DNA of 32,250 bases from Streptomyces odonnellii (GTDB lineage: Bacteria; Actinomycetota; Actinomycetes; Streptomycetales; Streptomycetaceae): contig NZ_LATD01000072.1 of NCBI RefSeq assembly GCF_000981895.1, positions 1-32,250 of the forward strand, read 5' to 3'. The notes under the pieces are model-generated. The model was not told the DNA's origin. It searched no databases and saw nothing but the letters and a program-made list of their open reading frames with translations. This document shows, piece by piece, positions 1 through 6,290 of this stretch. Position 1 is the stretch's first letter, and each line of letters begins with the position of its first letter. Position numbers and translations under genes: made by a program.

Positions 1-97
1 GTCGGCCACCGTGCCGCGGACGAAGGCGAGCAGTTCGGCGGGCTCCGGCCCCACCCCCGCCGAACTGCTCGCCTTCGTCCGCGGCACGGTGGCCGAC
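1..97. repeat. Perfect 42-bp inverted repeat at the window edge
   Basis: Bases 1-42 are the exact reverse complement of bases 56-97, with a 13-base loop at 43-55. The right arm encodes the conserved cupin sequence (PAELLAFVRGTVAD), while the left arm read in the same frame gives unrelated residues (PRTKASSSA). A perfect stem of this length inside a conserved coding region is not expected from selection. I infer a fold-back artefact at a contig end; a genuine inverted duplication is possible but less likely. Confidence 0.9.
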
Positions 98-538
98 ACC
101 GAACTCATCGCGTCGCTCCCCCTCGATCCCGAGGGACGCACCTGGATCAGGCTCGACGGCCCCGCGGGCAGCGAGGCGTGGCTGATCGGCTGGCCGCCCG
201 GCACGGGCACCGGCTGGCACGACCACGGCGGCTCGCACGGCGCTTTCGCCACGGCGGCGGGCACCCTCAAGGAGGACTCGCTGGCGGCCCGGCTGCCCAC
301 CGAGGGCTGGAAGACCCTGGAGCTGGCCGAGGGGGTCGACCGTGAGCGGACGCTGACGGCGGGCGAGGGCCGGGCGTTCGGCAGGCACCATGTGCACGAG
401 GTGCGCAACGAGTCCCCGGCCGAGCACGCCATCTCCGTCCACGCGTACTTTCCGCCGCTGCCGCTGATGCGTCGCTACAGCCGCACGGGCGCCGTGCTCC
501 GTCTCGAACATGTCGAGCGCCCCGAGGAGTGGCAGTGA
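11..538 (+). CDS. Cysteine dioxygenase-type cupin, N-terminus unreliable
   Basis: This looks like a bacterial cysteine dioxygenase, a cytoplasmic iron enzyme that oxidises L-cysteine to cysteine sulfinate. The first cupin motif is visible as GTGWHDHGGSHGAF with its His-x-His pair, and the second as GRAFGRHHVHEV with the third His ligand. The end of the protein (PPLPLMRRYSRTG) is typical of the family in Streptomyces. The stop overlaps the start of a rhodanese gene, and the pairing of a cysteine-oxidising enzyme with a sulfurtransferase fits sulfur amino acid catabolism. The GTG at 11 lies in the left arm of the hairpin at 1-97, so roughly the first 15 residues are probably not native and the true start is probably lost beyond the window. 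The family call is fairly safe; the exact substrate (cysteine or another thiol) is not shown by the sequence. Confidence 0.8.
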   Translation: MPRTKASSSAGSGPTPAELLAFVRGTVADTELIASLPLDPEGRTWIRLDGPAGSEAWLIGWPPGTGTGWHDHGGSHGAFATAAGTLKEDSLAARLPTEGWKTLELAEGVDRERTLTAGEGRAFGRHHVHEVRNESPAEHAISVHAYFPPLPLMRRYSRTGAVLRLEHVERPEEWQ

Positions 539-981
539 CCGAGCGGACAGGGACGGAGCCGGTGGGGACCGAGCAGGTGGGGACCGAGCAGGTGGTGGCT
601 GAACGGGTGGGGATAGACGAACTGCTGGAACGGGTCCGGGAGGGCCTGGACCGGGTGGGTCCCCGGGAGGCCTTCGAGGCCGCAGCGGAGGGCGCGCTGC
701 TGGTGGACATCCGGTACGCGGCGCTGCGGGAGCGGGACGGGCTGATACCGGGGGCGCTGGTCGTCGAGCGCAATGAGCTGGAGTGGCGGCTCGACCCACA
801 GGGCAGTCACCGGGCGGCCGAGGCCACAAGCCATGACCTGCGTGTGGTCGTGGTCTGCAACGAGGGATACGCGTCGAGCCTGGCCGCCGTGTCCCTGCGG
901 CAACTGGGACTGCATCGCGCGACCGACCTCGTCGGCGGCTTCCAGGCCTGGAAGGCCGAGGGCCTTCCGGTCACGCACTGA
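535..981 (+). CDS. Rhodanese-like domain protein
   Basis: A 148-residue single rhodanese domain, a cytoplasmic sulfurtransferase or sulfur-carrier fold. The signature LLVDIR at about residues 56-60, the candidate catalytic Cys108 in VVVCNEGYAS and the C-terminal GGFQAWKAEGLPV are all visible. The active-site loop CNEGYAS lacks the Arg that often closes this loop in thiosulfate sulfurtransferases, so the donor may differ. GTG at 535 is chosen because it gives a 4-base GTGA overlap with the cupin stop and sits 6 bases after GGAG (525-528); the GTG at 529 would have no spacing. Residues 10-20 contain a direct repeat (VGTEQ twice) encoded by a 15-bp duplication. The overlap implies coupled translation with the cupin gene. 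Confidence 0.85.
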   Translation: MTERTGTEPVGTEQVGTEQVVAERVGIDELLERVREGLDRVGPREAFEAAAEGALLVDIRYAALRERDGLIPGALVVERNELEWRLDPQGSHRAAEATSHDLRVVVVCNEGYASSLAAVSLRQLGLHRATDLVGGFQAWKAEGLPVTH

Positions 982-1326
982 GGCCGAGCGGCTGACCGGC
1001 ACTGCTGGACGGGCCGCTGCCCACACCGCCTACATGCAGGACGGGCGGGTTCATGACCACCGCCATGCGGGTGGCATTCGCCCGCACATTCCGGCCCCTG
1101 CTCCGACCACCGGGGCTTGGCCGTGTCCCGGTCGGCCGTTCCACCCGTCAACGGCCGTACGGGACGGGCGAGTTCCGGGGCCGACGGGCAAGCCGAACCG
1201 ATCCGCGCGCGAATCGGGACCGAGGAGCCCGGCCGGACAGGATCCAGGACAGGGCCTGGGGTCTTCCGCTTGGATCTGGCCCGCGAGCCCAGCAAGATCC
1301 AAACGCGAGGCCCTGAACGCGAGGTT
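982..1326. other. Intergenic region between convergent genes
   Basis: This stretch separates the rhodanese gene (plus) from recX (minus). I see no open frame with start site or family resemblance and no RNA gene. The only structured part is the palindromic repeat at 1251-1314. The rest is GC-rich, and a terminator for the rhodanese gene cannot be singled out with confidence. Confidence 0.6.
1251..1314 (-). repeat. Dispersed palindromic repeat, copy 1 (short form)
   Basis: The element begins AGGGCCT and ends AGGCCCT, and inside these ends carries CTTGGATC and GATCCAAACG as a second inverted pair. Read on the minus strand, its first 37 bases match the start of the element at 15348-15428 at about 35 positions. 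It ends 12 bases beyond the recX stop, between convergent genes. It may act as a two-way terminator or be a small non-autonomous mobile unit; neither is shown. Confidence 0.75.
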
Positions 1327-1908
1327 CTAGTCGAAGCTCTCGTCCAGTCCCTCAGTGTCCTCGCCCTCCTCTTCCAGGGCCTGTCTGACCACCCGCAGCG
1401 CCATCCCCTCGCCGTACCCCTTGCGGGCCAGCATGCCCGCGAGTCTGCGCAGCCGTCTGTCCCGGTCCAGGCCGCGGGTGGCCCGGAGCTTGCGGGCCAC
1501 CAGTTCGCGGGCGGTGGCCTCCTCCTGATCGGCGTCCAGATGCCCGACTGCCTCGTCGATCAGCGCGGAGTCGACCCCCTTCGTCCGCAGCTCCCGCGCG
1601 AGGGCGCGTCGGGCGAGCCCCCTGCCGTGGTGCCGCGACTCCACCCAGGCGTCCGCGAACGCCGCGTCGTCGATCAGCCCCACGTCCTCGAAGCGGGAGA
1701 GGACCTCCTCGGCGATGTCCTCGGGGATGTCCCGCTTCTCCAGCGCGTCCGCCAGTTGCTTGCGGGTCCGGGGGGTCCCGGTGAGCAGGCGCAGACAGAT
1801 CGCCCGCGCCCGCTCCGCCGGGTCCTGGGGCGACAGCTCCCGCTCGGCCCTCGACGAGTCGGAGCTGTCGCCCGGCTCTTCCGTCCGCCGCCTCTTCTCC
1901 CACGGCAC
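1327..1908 (-). CDS. recX: Regulatory protein RecX
   Basis: RecX binds RecA filaments and limits recombinase activity in the cytoplasm. The 193-residue protein shows the all-helical RecX repeats: AICLRLLTGTPRTRKQLADALEKR, the LIDDAAFADAWVESR motif near residues 78-92, ARRALARELRTKGV and the C-terminal KGYGEGMALRVV. The first 30 or so residues are charged and poorly conserved. The GTG at 1908 lies 8 bases after the recA stop, so recX is almost certainly co-transcribed with recA and shares its damage-inducible promoters. Length agrees with Streptomyces RecX (about 190 residues). A dispersed palindromic repeat lies just downstream. Confidence 0.95.
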   Translation of the reverse strand: MPWEKRRRTEEPGDSSDSSRAERELSPQDPAERARAICLRLLTGTPRTRKQLADALEKRDIPEDIAEEVLSRFEDVGLIDDAAFADAWVESRHHGRGLARRALARELRTKGVDSALIDEAVGHLDADQEEATARELVARKLRATRGLDRDRRLRRLAGMLARKGYGEGMALRVVRQALEEEGEDTEGLDESFD

Positions 1909-1916
1909 CGTACGGA

Positions 1917-3053
1917 CTAGCTCTTGGCCGCTGCCGCCTTGGCCGACTTGGCCTTGGAGGCAGTGGCGGGCGCCGGCTTCGCCGGATCCTCGGCGGGGGC
2001 AGCGGACTTGGCGGGCGCGGCCGCGGCATCCGCGCCGGGCTCGGCCTTCGCCTCCTGCCTGACCCCGACGCCCAGCTTCTCCAGGATCTTCTTCTCGATC
2101 TCATTGGCGAGATCGGGGTTGTCCTTGAGGAAGTTACGGGCGTTCTCCTTGCCCTGACCGAGCTGGTCGCCCTCGTACGTGTACCAGGCGCCGGCCTTCC
2201 GTACGAAGCCGTGCTCCACGCCCATGTCGATCAGACCGCCCTCGCGGCTGATGCCCTGGCCGTAGAGGATGTCGAACTCGGCCTGCTTGAAGGGCGGCGA
2301 GACCTTGTTCTTGACGACCTTGACGCGGGTGCGGTTGCCGACGGCCTCGGTGCCGTCCTTCAGCGTCTCGATACGGCGGATGTCGAGGCGCACCGAGGCA
2401 TAGAACTTGAGCGCCCGGCCACCGGTCGTGGTCTCCGGCGAGCCGAACATCACGCCGATCTTCTCGCGGAGCTGGTTGATGAAGATGGCGGTGGTCTTGG
2501 ACTGGTTGAGCGCGCTGGTGATCTTCCGGAGCGCCTGGCTCATCAGCCGCGCCTGGAGACCGACATGCGAGTCGCCCATCTCGCCCTCGATCTCCGCGCG
2601 CGGCACCAGCGCGGCGACGGAGTCGATGACGATGAGGTCGAGCGCCCCGGATCGGACCAGCATGTCCACGATTTCGAGCGCCTGCTCACCGTTGTCCGGC
2701 TGGGACAGGATGAGATTGTCGATGTCGACGCCGAGCTTCTTCGCGTACTCGGGGTCGAGGGCGTGCTCCGCGTCCACGAAGGCCACCGCGCCGCCCGCCC
2801 GCTGCGCGTTGGCCACCGCGTGCAGCGTCAGGGTCGTCTTGCCGGAGGACTCCGGCCCGTACACCTCCACCACGCGTCCGCGTGGCAGGCCGCCGACGCC
2901 CAGCGCGACGTCGAGCGCGGTCGACCCGGTGGGGATGACCTCGATCGGTTCGTTCGGCCGCTCGCCGAGGCGCATCACCGCGCCCTTGCCGAATTGCCGT
3001 TCAATCTGTGCGAGGGCGGCGTCGAGCGCCTTCTCGCGGTCGGTTCCTGCCAT
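1917..3053 (-). CDS. recA: Recombinase RecA
   Basis: RecA forms ATP-dependent filaments on single-stranded DNA, drives strand exchange and triggers LexA self-cleavage. In the 378-residue protein I see Walker A GPESSGKT (66-73), Walker B LIVID (140-144), and the DNA-binding loop L2 region [21 protein letters not shown] (192-212). From about residue 335 the protein ends in an Ala/Lys/Pro-rich tail, longer than in E. coli and usual for Streptomyces. The ATG at 3053 begins [14 protein letters not shown], the expected N-terminus, and has GGTGGA close upstream. The frame stays open upstream to 3161, but that part is leader carrying promoter motifs. Two promoters are visible: a distal one with a LexA box (3216-3245) and a proximal RecA-NDp/PafBC type (3097-3119). 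recX follows 8 bases after the stop. Confidence 0.99.
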   Translation of the reverse strand: MAGTDREKALDAALAQIERQFGKGAVMRLGERPNEPIEVIPTGSTALDVALGVGGLPRGRVVEVYGPESSGKTTLTLHAVANAQRAGGAVAFVDAEHALDPEYAKKLGVDIDNLILSQPDNGEQALEIVDMLVRSGALDLIVIDSVAALVPRAEIEGEMGDSHVGLQARLMSQALRKITSALNQSKTTAIFINQLREKIGVMFGSPETTTGGRALKFYASVRLDIRRIETLKDGTEAVGNRTRVKVVKNKVSPPFKQAEFDILYGQGISREGGLIDMGVEHGFVRKAGAWYTYEGDQLGQGKENARNFLKDNPDLANEIEKKILEKLGVGVRQEAKAEPGADAAAAPAKSAAPAEDPAKPAPATASKAKSAKAAAAKS

Positions 3054-3096
3054 GGGTTCCACCCGATTTGCTTGTGTCGATCGCTTCACGTCAAAG

Positions 3097-3119
3097 ACGC
3101 TATCCCCTGCCACTGACAA
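3097..3119 (-). promoter_or_regulatory. RecA-NDp (PafBC-type) promoter of recA
   Basis: On the minus strand the sequence reads TTGTCAGTG (3119-3111), eight bases, then TAGCGT (3102-3097). This matches exactly the RecA-NDp consensus TTGTCRGTG-N8-TANNNT, known for the LexA-independent DNA-damage promoters of mycobacteria that depend on the PafBC activator. The start point would be near 3090, giving a leader of about 37 bases. The motif match is seen; dependence on PafBC here is inferred. Confidence 0.85.
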
Positions 3120-3142
3120 CGCGTCCCGACGTCGTCCCGGCC

Positions 3143-3151
3143 TGTGGACAA
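3143..3151 (-). promoter_or_regulatory. DnaA-box-like 9-mer upstream of recA proximal promoter
   Basis: The minus strand reads TTGTCCACA, identical to the consensus DnaA box of Streptomyces, followed by GGCC. It lies 23 bases upstream of the RecA-NDp -35 element and inside the leader made from the distal promoter. A closely related sequence lies upstream of the lhr promoter. Binding by DnaA is not shown; it may instead belong to the damage promoter. Confidence 0.45.
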
Positions 3152-3215
3152 CTCCGCTCAAACCCGCGTGACAGACCGCCCCGGGCCGGTCACGGGAAAC
3201 ACCGGCAGGACCCCC

Positions 3216-3245
3216 ATAAGAATGGATGTTCGATTTTCATGTCAA
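3216..3245 (-). promoter_or_regulatory. LexA-controlled distal promoter of recA
   Basis: The minus strand carries TTGACA (3245-3240) and TCTTAT (3221-3216) with an 18-base spacer. Within the spacer and reaching the -10 is TCGAACATCCATTC (3233-3220), the SOS box of Streptomyces recA genes (GAACATCCATTC). LexA bound here would cover the -10. The transcript would have a leader of roughly 150 bases. Confidence 0.85.
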
Positions 3246-3291
3246 GCGTCCAACTCGATGCGTCACAACGCCGACGCGCCCAGGACGTGCC

Positions 3292-4731
3292 CTAGGGCCG
3301 CGGGTCGCCGCCGGTGCGCAGCGCGCGCCAGAACTGCCGCGCGACAGGCCGTCCGCCCCCTGGACCGGCGCTCCGCCGGCCGCCCTGCACCCGGGCGTCG
3401 TCCATCACGTCGTACCGCCGCACATAGGCGCCGAGGAACGCCTGCAACGTGGCGACGGCCGGGATCGCGATCAGCGCGCCGACCGCGCCCAGCAGGGCCG
3501 TACCCGCGATGACCGATCCGAACGCCACCGCGGGGTGGATGTCCACGGTCCTGGCCGTGAGTTTCGGCTGGAGCATGTAGTTCTCGAACTGCTGGTAGAT
3601 CACCGCGAATCCGAGCACCCAGACCGCGTACCAGGGGTCGATGGTGAAGGCGATCAGCATCGGCAGCGCACCCGCCAGATAGGTGCCGATGGTCGGGATG
3701 AACTGGGAGACGAGTCCCACCCAGATCGCCAGCGCCGGCGCGTACGGCACGCCCAGGATCTCCAGCAGGATGTAGTGCGCGACCCCGGAGATCAGTGCCA
3801 TCAGGCCGCGGGAGTAAATGTAGCCGCCGGTCTTGTCGACCGCGATCTCCCAGGCGCGCAGCACCTCGGCCTGTTTGGCCGGCGGGAGCACGGAGCAGAG
3901 CGCGCGCCGCAGTCGCGGGCCGTCGGCCGCGAAGTAGAACGAGAACAGGAAGATCGTGAGCAGCCGGAACAGCCCGCCCAGCACGGTGGTGGAGATGTCC
4001 AGGACCCCGGTCGCACTGTTCTGGACGTATCGCTGGAGCCAGTCGGAGTGCAGCAGGCTGTCCTGGACGGCGACCCGCGACAGTTCGGTGTGGAAGGTCG
4101 CGTTGCTCCAGTTGATCACCGAGTCGAGGTACTCGGGGAAGGACTCGACCATGTCGATGATCTGGCTGGCGAGGATCGAGCCGAGCATCGCCACAAAGCC
4201 GGCGACCGCGCCCACCACCACCAGGAAAACCAGGAATGTGGCGAGTCCACGCCGTATGCCGCGCGCCGCCATCCAGCTCACCACCGGCTCGATCGCCAGG
4301 GCCAGGAAGAAGGCGATCAGCACATTGACCAGCAGTCCGATGAGCTGATGGAAAGCCCAGCTACCGAGCTGGAAACAGGCGATGAGCGCCAGTGCGAGGA
4401 CCATCGCCCGCGGCAGCCAGCGCGGCATACGGGCGTGGGCGCCGGTCCGACGGCCTCCGGCCTGCGAGCCCGCGCCCGTATCCGTACGAGCATCCGCGTC
4501 CGCGCCGGTCCCGGGCTCGGCCCCGGCCGCCGGCACCGTATTCCTCGACGGATCAGCGGGCGCGCCCGGCTCGGGACTTCGCAGCGGGGGCGACGGCTCC
4601 CGGTCCGAGTCCGATATGTCTGGTGCGGTGTCGGCGGTGTCGTCAGTCGGTGCCACCGAGCCAGTGTCGCTCATCGCAGCCGCGTCCCGTCCTCCCGCGC
4701 GGCCGCCCCCGGCCTCCGGCGTGGGCGTCAT
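3292..4731 (-). CDS. AI-2E family transporter (UPF0118/PerM-like)
   Basis: A 479-residue polytopic membrane protein of the AI-2E transporter family, whose members export small molecules or act in ion antiport; no substrate can be assigned. Residues 1-105 are a disordered, acidic, Pro/Ala/Thr-rich cytoplasmic leader. Hydrophobic segments follow, including WLPRAMVLALALIACFQLG, LLVNVLIAFFLALAI and FLVFLVVVGAVAGFVAML, then a soluble loop (about 190-235) and the C-terminal helices with the family-typical LVSQFIPTIGTYLAG and YMLQPKLTARTVDIHPAVAF. ATG at 4731 is preferred because it overlaps the DUF3046 stop as ATGA; the internal ATG at 4674 lacks a ribosome binding site. Gene order with recA and DUF3046 is the usual one in Streptomyces. 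Confidence 0.9.
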   Translation of the reverse strand: MTPTPEAGGGRAGGRDAAAMSDTGSVAPTDDTADTAPDISDSDREPSPPLRSPEPGAPADPSRNTVPAAGAEPGTGADADARTDTGAGSQAGGRRTGAHARMPRWLPRAMVLALALIACFQLGSWAFHQLIGLLVNVLIAFFLALAIEPVVSWMAARGIRRGLATFLVFLVVVGAVAGFVAMLGSILASQIIDMVESFPEYLDSVINWSNATFHTELSRVAVQDSLLHSDWLQRYVQNSATGVLDISTTVLGGLFRLLTIFLFSFYFAADGPRLRRALCSVLPPAKQAEVLRAWEIAVDKTGGYIYSRGLMALISGVAHYILLEILGVPYAPALAIWVGLVSQFIPTIGTYLAGALPMLIAFTIDPWYAVWVLGFAVIYQQFENYMLQPKLTARTVDIHPAVAFGSVIAGTALLGAVGALIAIPAVATLQAFLGAYVRRYDVMDDARVQGGRRSAGPGGGRPVARQFWRALRTGGDPRP

Positions 4732-4922
4732 CGCTTCTCGGCCGGAATGCCCATGGCGACGCAGACCGCCCGCCAGACATCCTTCGCCTCCCAGCCCGCG
4801 TCGAGCGCCTCATGCACCGTACGGCCGCCGAGCTCGGCCATCACATGGTCACGGGCGAAGGAGTCGGCGTAGACAGCGCCGAAGTGCTCCACCATCCGCT
4901 CCCAGAAAATCGTCAACCGCAT
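4728..4922 (-). CDS. DUF3046 family protein
   Basis: A 64-residue protein that begins MRLTIFWERMVEHFG and ends VWRAVCVAMGIPAEKR, matching the small actinobacterial DUF3046 family of unknown function. It is probably a soluble helical protein; no catalytic motif or membrane segment is visible. Its stop overlaps the start of the AI-2E transporter gene by four bases, so the two are translationally coupled. The ATG at 4922 lacks a Shine-Dalgarno sequence but has GATAAT six bases upstream, suggesting a leaderless transcript. Confidence 0.9.
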   Translation of the reverse strand: MRLTIFWERMVEHFGAVYADSFARDHVMAELGGRTVHEALDAGWEAKDVWRAVCVAMGIPAEKR

Positions 4923-4928
4923 GACACC

Positions 4929-4934
4929 ATTATC
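4929..4934 (-). promoter_or_regulatory. Candidate -10 of a leaderless DUF3046/AI-2E transcript
   Basis: The minus strand reads GATAAT six bases before the ATG at 4922, so transcription would begin at or next to the start codon. No good -35 is visible 17-18 bases further up. Confidence 0.4.
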
Positions 4935-4988
4935 GCGCCCCTGAGAGTGCCGCGGGGCCGGTCCGCCCGGCCTCCGGCGGTTTCGGTC

Positions 4989-4994
4989 TACGGT
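4989..4994 (+). promoter_or_regulatory. Candidate -10 of the toroid-protein gene
   Basis: TACGGT fits the Streptomyces TANNNT -10 pattern and ends six bases before the ATG at 5001. The only purine-rich stretch (GGAG, 4996-4999) is one base from the ATG, too close to serve as a ribosome binding site. No clear -35 is seen. Confidence 0.35.
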
Positions 4995-5000
4995 CGGAGC

Positions 5001-5951
5001 ATGGCTGGCACAGCGGTGACGACCGCGTCTCCCCTCGCCCGCGCCGAGCGTTTCGTCTGGCTCACGGCCCGGGTGCTCGAACAGCGCCGGTTCGCCTATC
5101 ACTTCCTGGACGGCGGCCTGGGCAGGACGGGCCGGGACCGCGGCCAGGAGGCGGTCGAGACGGCCCTCATGGCGTATCGCGGACAGGACGGCGGCTATGC
5201 CCATGGGCTCGAACCCGACCTGCGCGGGCCCGTCAGCCAGCCCCTCCACACGGCGCACGCGCTGCGCGTCCTCGATTCCATCGGCCGTTGCGACGGACCG
5301 CGGGTGGAGCTGATCTGCCGCTATCTGACGGCGGTTTCGACACCGGAGGGCGCGTTGCCCGCGCTCCACCCGTCCTTGCGGGGCTATGCGTTCGCACCCT
5401 TCCTCCCGCTCGTCGACGACCCGCCGGGCGAGCTGCTGACGACGGGCCCGGTCGCGGGACTGCTGCACCGGAACGAGGTGTGGCACGCCTGGCTCTTCCG
5501 GGCCACCGACTTCTGCTGGGCGGCCGTCGAGGGGATGGAGGACTCGCATCCGTACGAGATCGAGGCCGCGGTCGCCTTTCTGGACGGCGTTCCCGACCGG
5601 GCGCGGGCCGAGGCGGCGGCGGACCGGCTCGGGCGGCTGGTACGCGAGCGGCGGCTGGCGGTGCTCGATCCGGAGCGCCGCGCGCACCACCCCGTACCAC
5701 CGGGGTACGCGCCGGGCGAGCACCACTTTCCGCACGACTACGCGCGCGTGCCGGAGTCGCTGGCCCGCCACTGGTTCACGGACGAGGAGATGGCCAGGTC
5801 GCTCGACTTCCTCGCGGCGCGACAGCGGGAGGACGGCGGCTGGCCGGTCACCTGGCGTCAGTGGGCGCCGGGGACCGCGCTGGAATGGCGGCCGATCGTG
5901 ACCATCGAGGCGCTGCGGACCCTGCGCGCCCATGGCCGGGACATCGGCTGA
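5001..5951 (+). CDS. Alpha/alpha-toroid (prenyltransferase/squalene-cyclase-like repeat) protein
   Basis: A 316-residue cytoplasmic protein without signal peptide or membrane helix. Repeats of the QDGG type found in terpene cyclase and prenyltransferase toroids are visible: YRGQDGGYAHGLEPDLRG (about 54-72) and AARQREDGGWPVTW (about 274-287). No DxDD protonation motif or clear metal-binding set is seen, so I do not assign enzymatic activity. It is much shorter than squalene-hopene cyclase (over 600 residues). It stands alone on the plus strand, divergent from DUF3046 and convergent with azlD. The ATG at 5001 is preferred; GTG at 5016 is an alternative. The frame is open far upstream, but that is a shadow of the minus-strand genes. 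Confidence 0.75.
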   Translation: MAGTAVTTASPLARAERFVWLTARVLEQRRFAYHFLDGGLGRTGRDRGQEAVETALMAYRGQDGGYAHGLEPDLRGPVSQPLHTAHALRVLDSIGRCDGPRVELICRYLTAVSTPEGALPALHPSLRGYAFAPFLPLVDDPPGELLTTGPVAGLLHRNEVWHAWLFRATDFCWAAVEGMEDSHPYEIEAAVAFLDGVPDRARAEAAADRLGRLVRERRLAVLDPERRAHHPVPPGYAPGEHHFPHDYARVPESLARHWFTDEEMARSLDFLAARQREDGGWPVTWRQWAPGTALEWRPIVTIEALRTLRAHGRDIG

Positions 5952-5963
5952 CCGTCCCGGCGT

Positions 5964-5982
5964 ACGGCCACCGGCCGGCCGT
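5964..5982. terminator. Possible bidirectional terminator hairpin
   Basis: ACGGCC (5964-5969) and GGCCGT (5977-5982) form a 6-bp GC-rich stem with a 7-base loop in the short gap between two convergent genes. No T-run follows on either strand, as is common in Streptomyces. The weak stem makes this tentative. Confidence 0.35.
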
Positions 5983-6290
5983 CAGCCGCCGATCGCCCGT
6001 ACCCCCGCCGTGACGGCCACGGCGGCCGCGACGACCACCAGGAAGGGGGCGCGCAGAACCAGCGCGAGCGCCGCCGCCGCGAGCCCCGCGCCCCGGGGGT
6101 CCAGGACGAGCGCGCCGTTCGCGCTGAAGGTCTGCTGCGCGGTCAGCGCGGCGAGCAGGCCGACGGGCAGCAGGGCCGCCAGCCGCTGGACGAGGGGGCG
6201 TTCCAGAACGCCTGCGGGCACCAGCAGTCCCAGCAGTTTGACGAGATAGCAGCCGACGGCGGTCACGCCGATCGCGATCCAGATGTTCAA
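5982..6290 (-). CDS. azlD: Branched-chain amino acid export subunit AzlD
   Basis: A 102-residue membrane protein of the AzlD family, the small partner of AzlC (compare BrnE/BrnF and YgaH/YgaZ) in branched-chain amino acid export. Hydrophobic segments are visible at about residues 2-26, 36-52, 68-82 and 84-98. The sequence PLVQRLAALLPVGLLAALTAQQTF is typical of the family. The start is TTG at 6290, which overlaps the azlC stop as TTGA, so translation is coupled; there is no ATG or GTG that fits. It is the last gene of the azlC-azlD unit and converges with the toroid-protein gene 30 bases away. Confidence 0.88.
   Translation of the reverse strand: MNIWIAIGVTAVGCYLVKLLGLLVPAGVLERPLVQRLAALLPVGLLAALTAQQTFSANGALVLDPRGAGLAAAALALVLRAPFLVVVAAAVAVTAGVRAIGG

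Noticed and set aside
529..534. GTG at 529 as rhodanese start
   Set aside because: The ribosome binding site GAGGAG ends at 528, leaving no spacing; GTG at 535 gives normal spacing and a 4-base overlap.
3054..3161. Upstream extension of recA to 3161
   Set aside because: It would begin at TTG, run through the PafBC-type promoter, and add residues not present in RecA proteins; the ATG at 3053 gives the standard N-terminus.
3226..4872. A 548-codon plus-strand frame opposite the AI-2E transporter gene
   Set aside because: It is the antisense image of the membrane-protein gene, with composition of a shadow frame and no ribosome binding site.
4392..5000. Long upstream extension of the toroid-protein frame
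   Set aside because: The upstream part is antisense to the AI-2E and DUF3046 genes; homology to toroid proteins begins only after ATG 5001.
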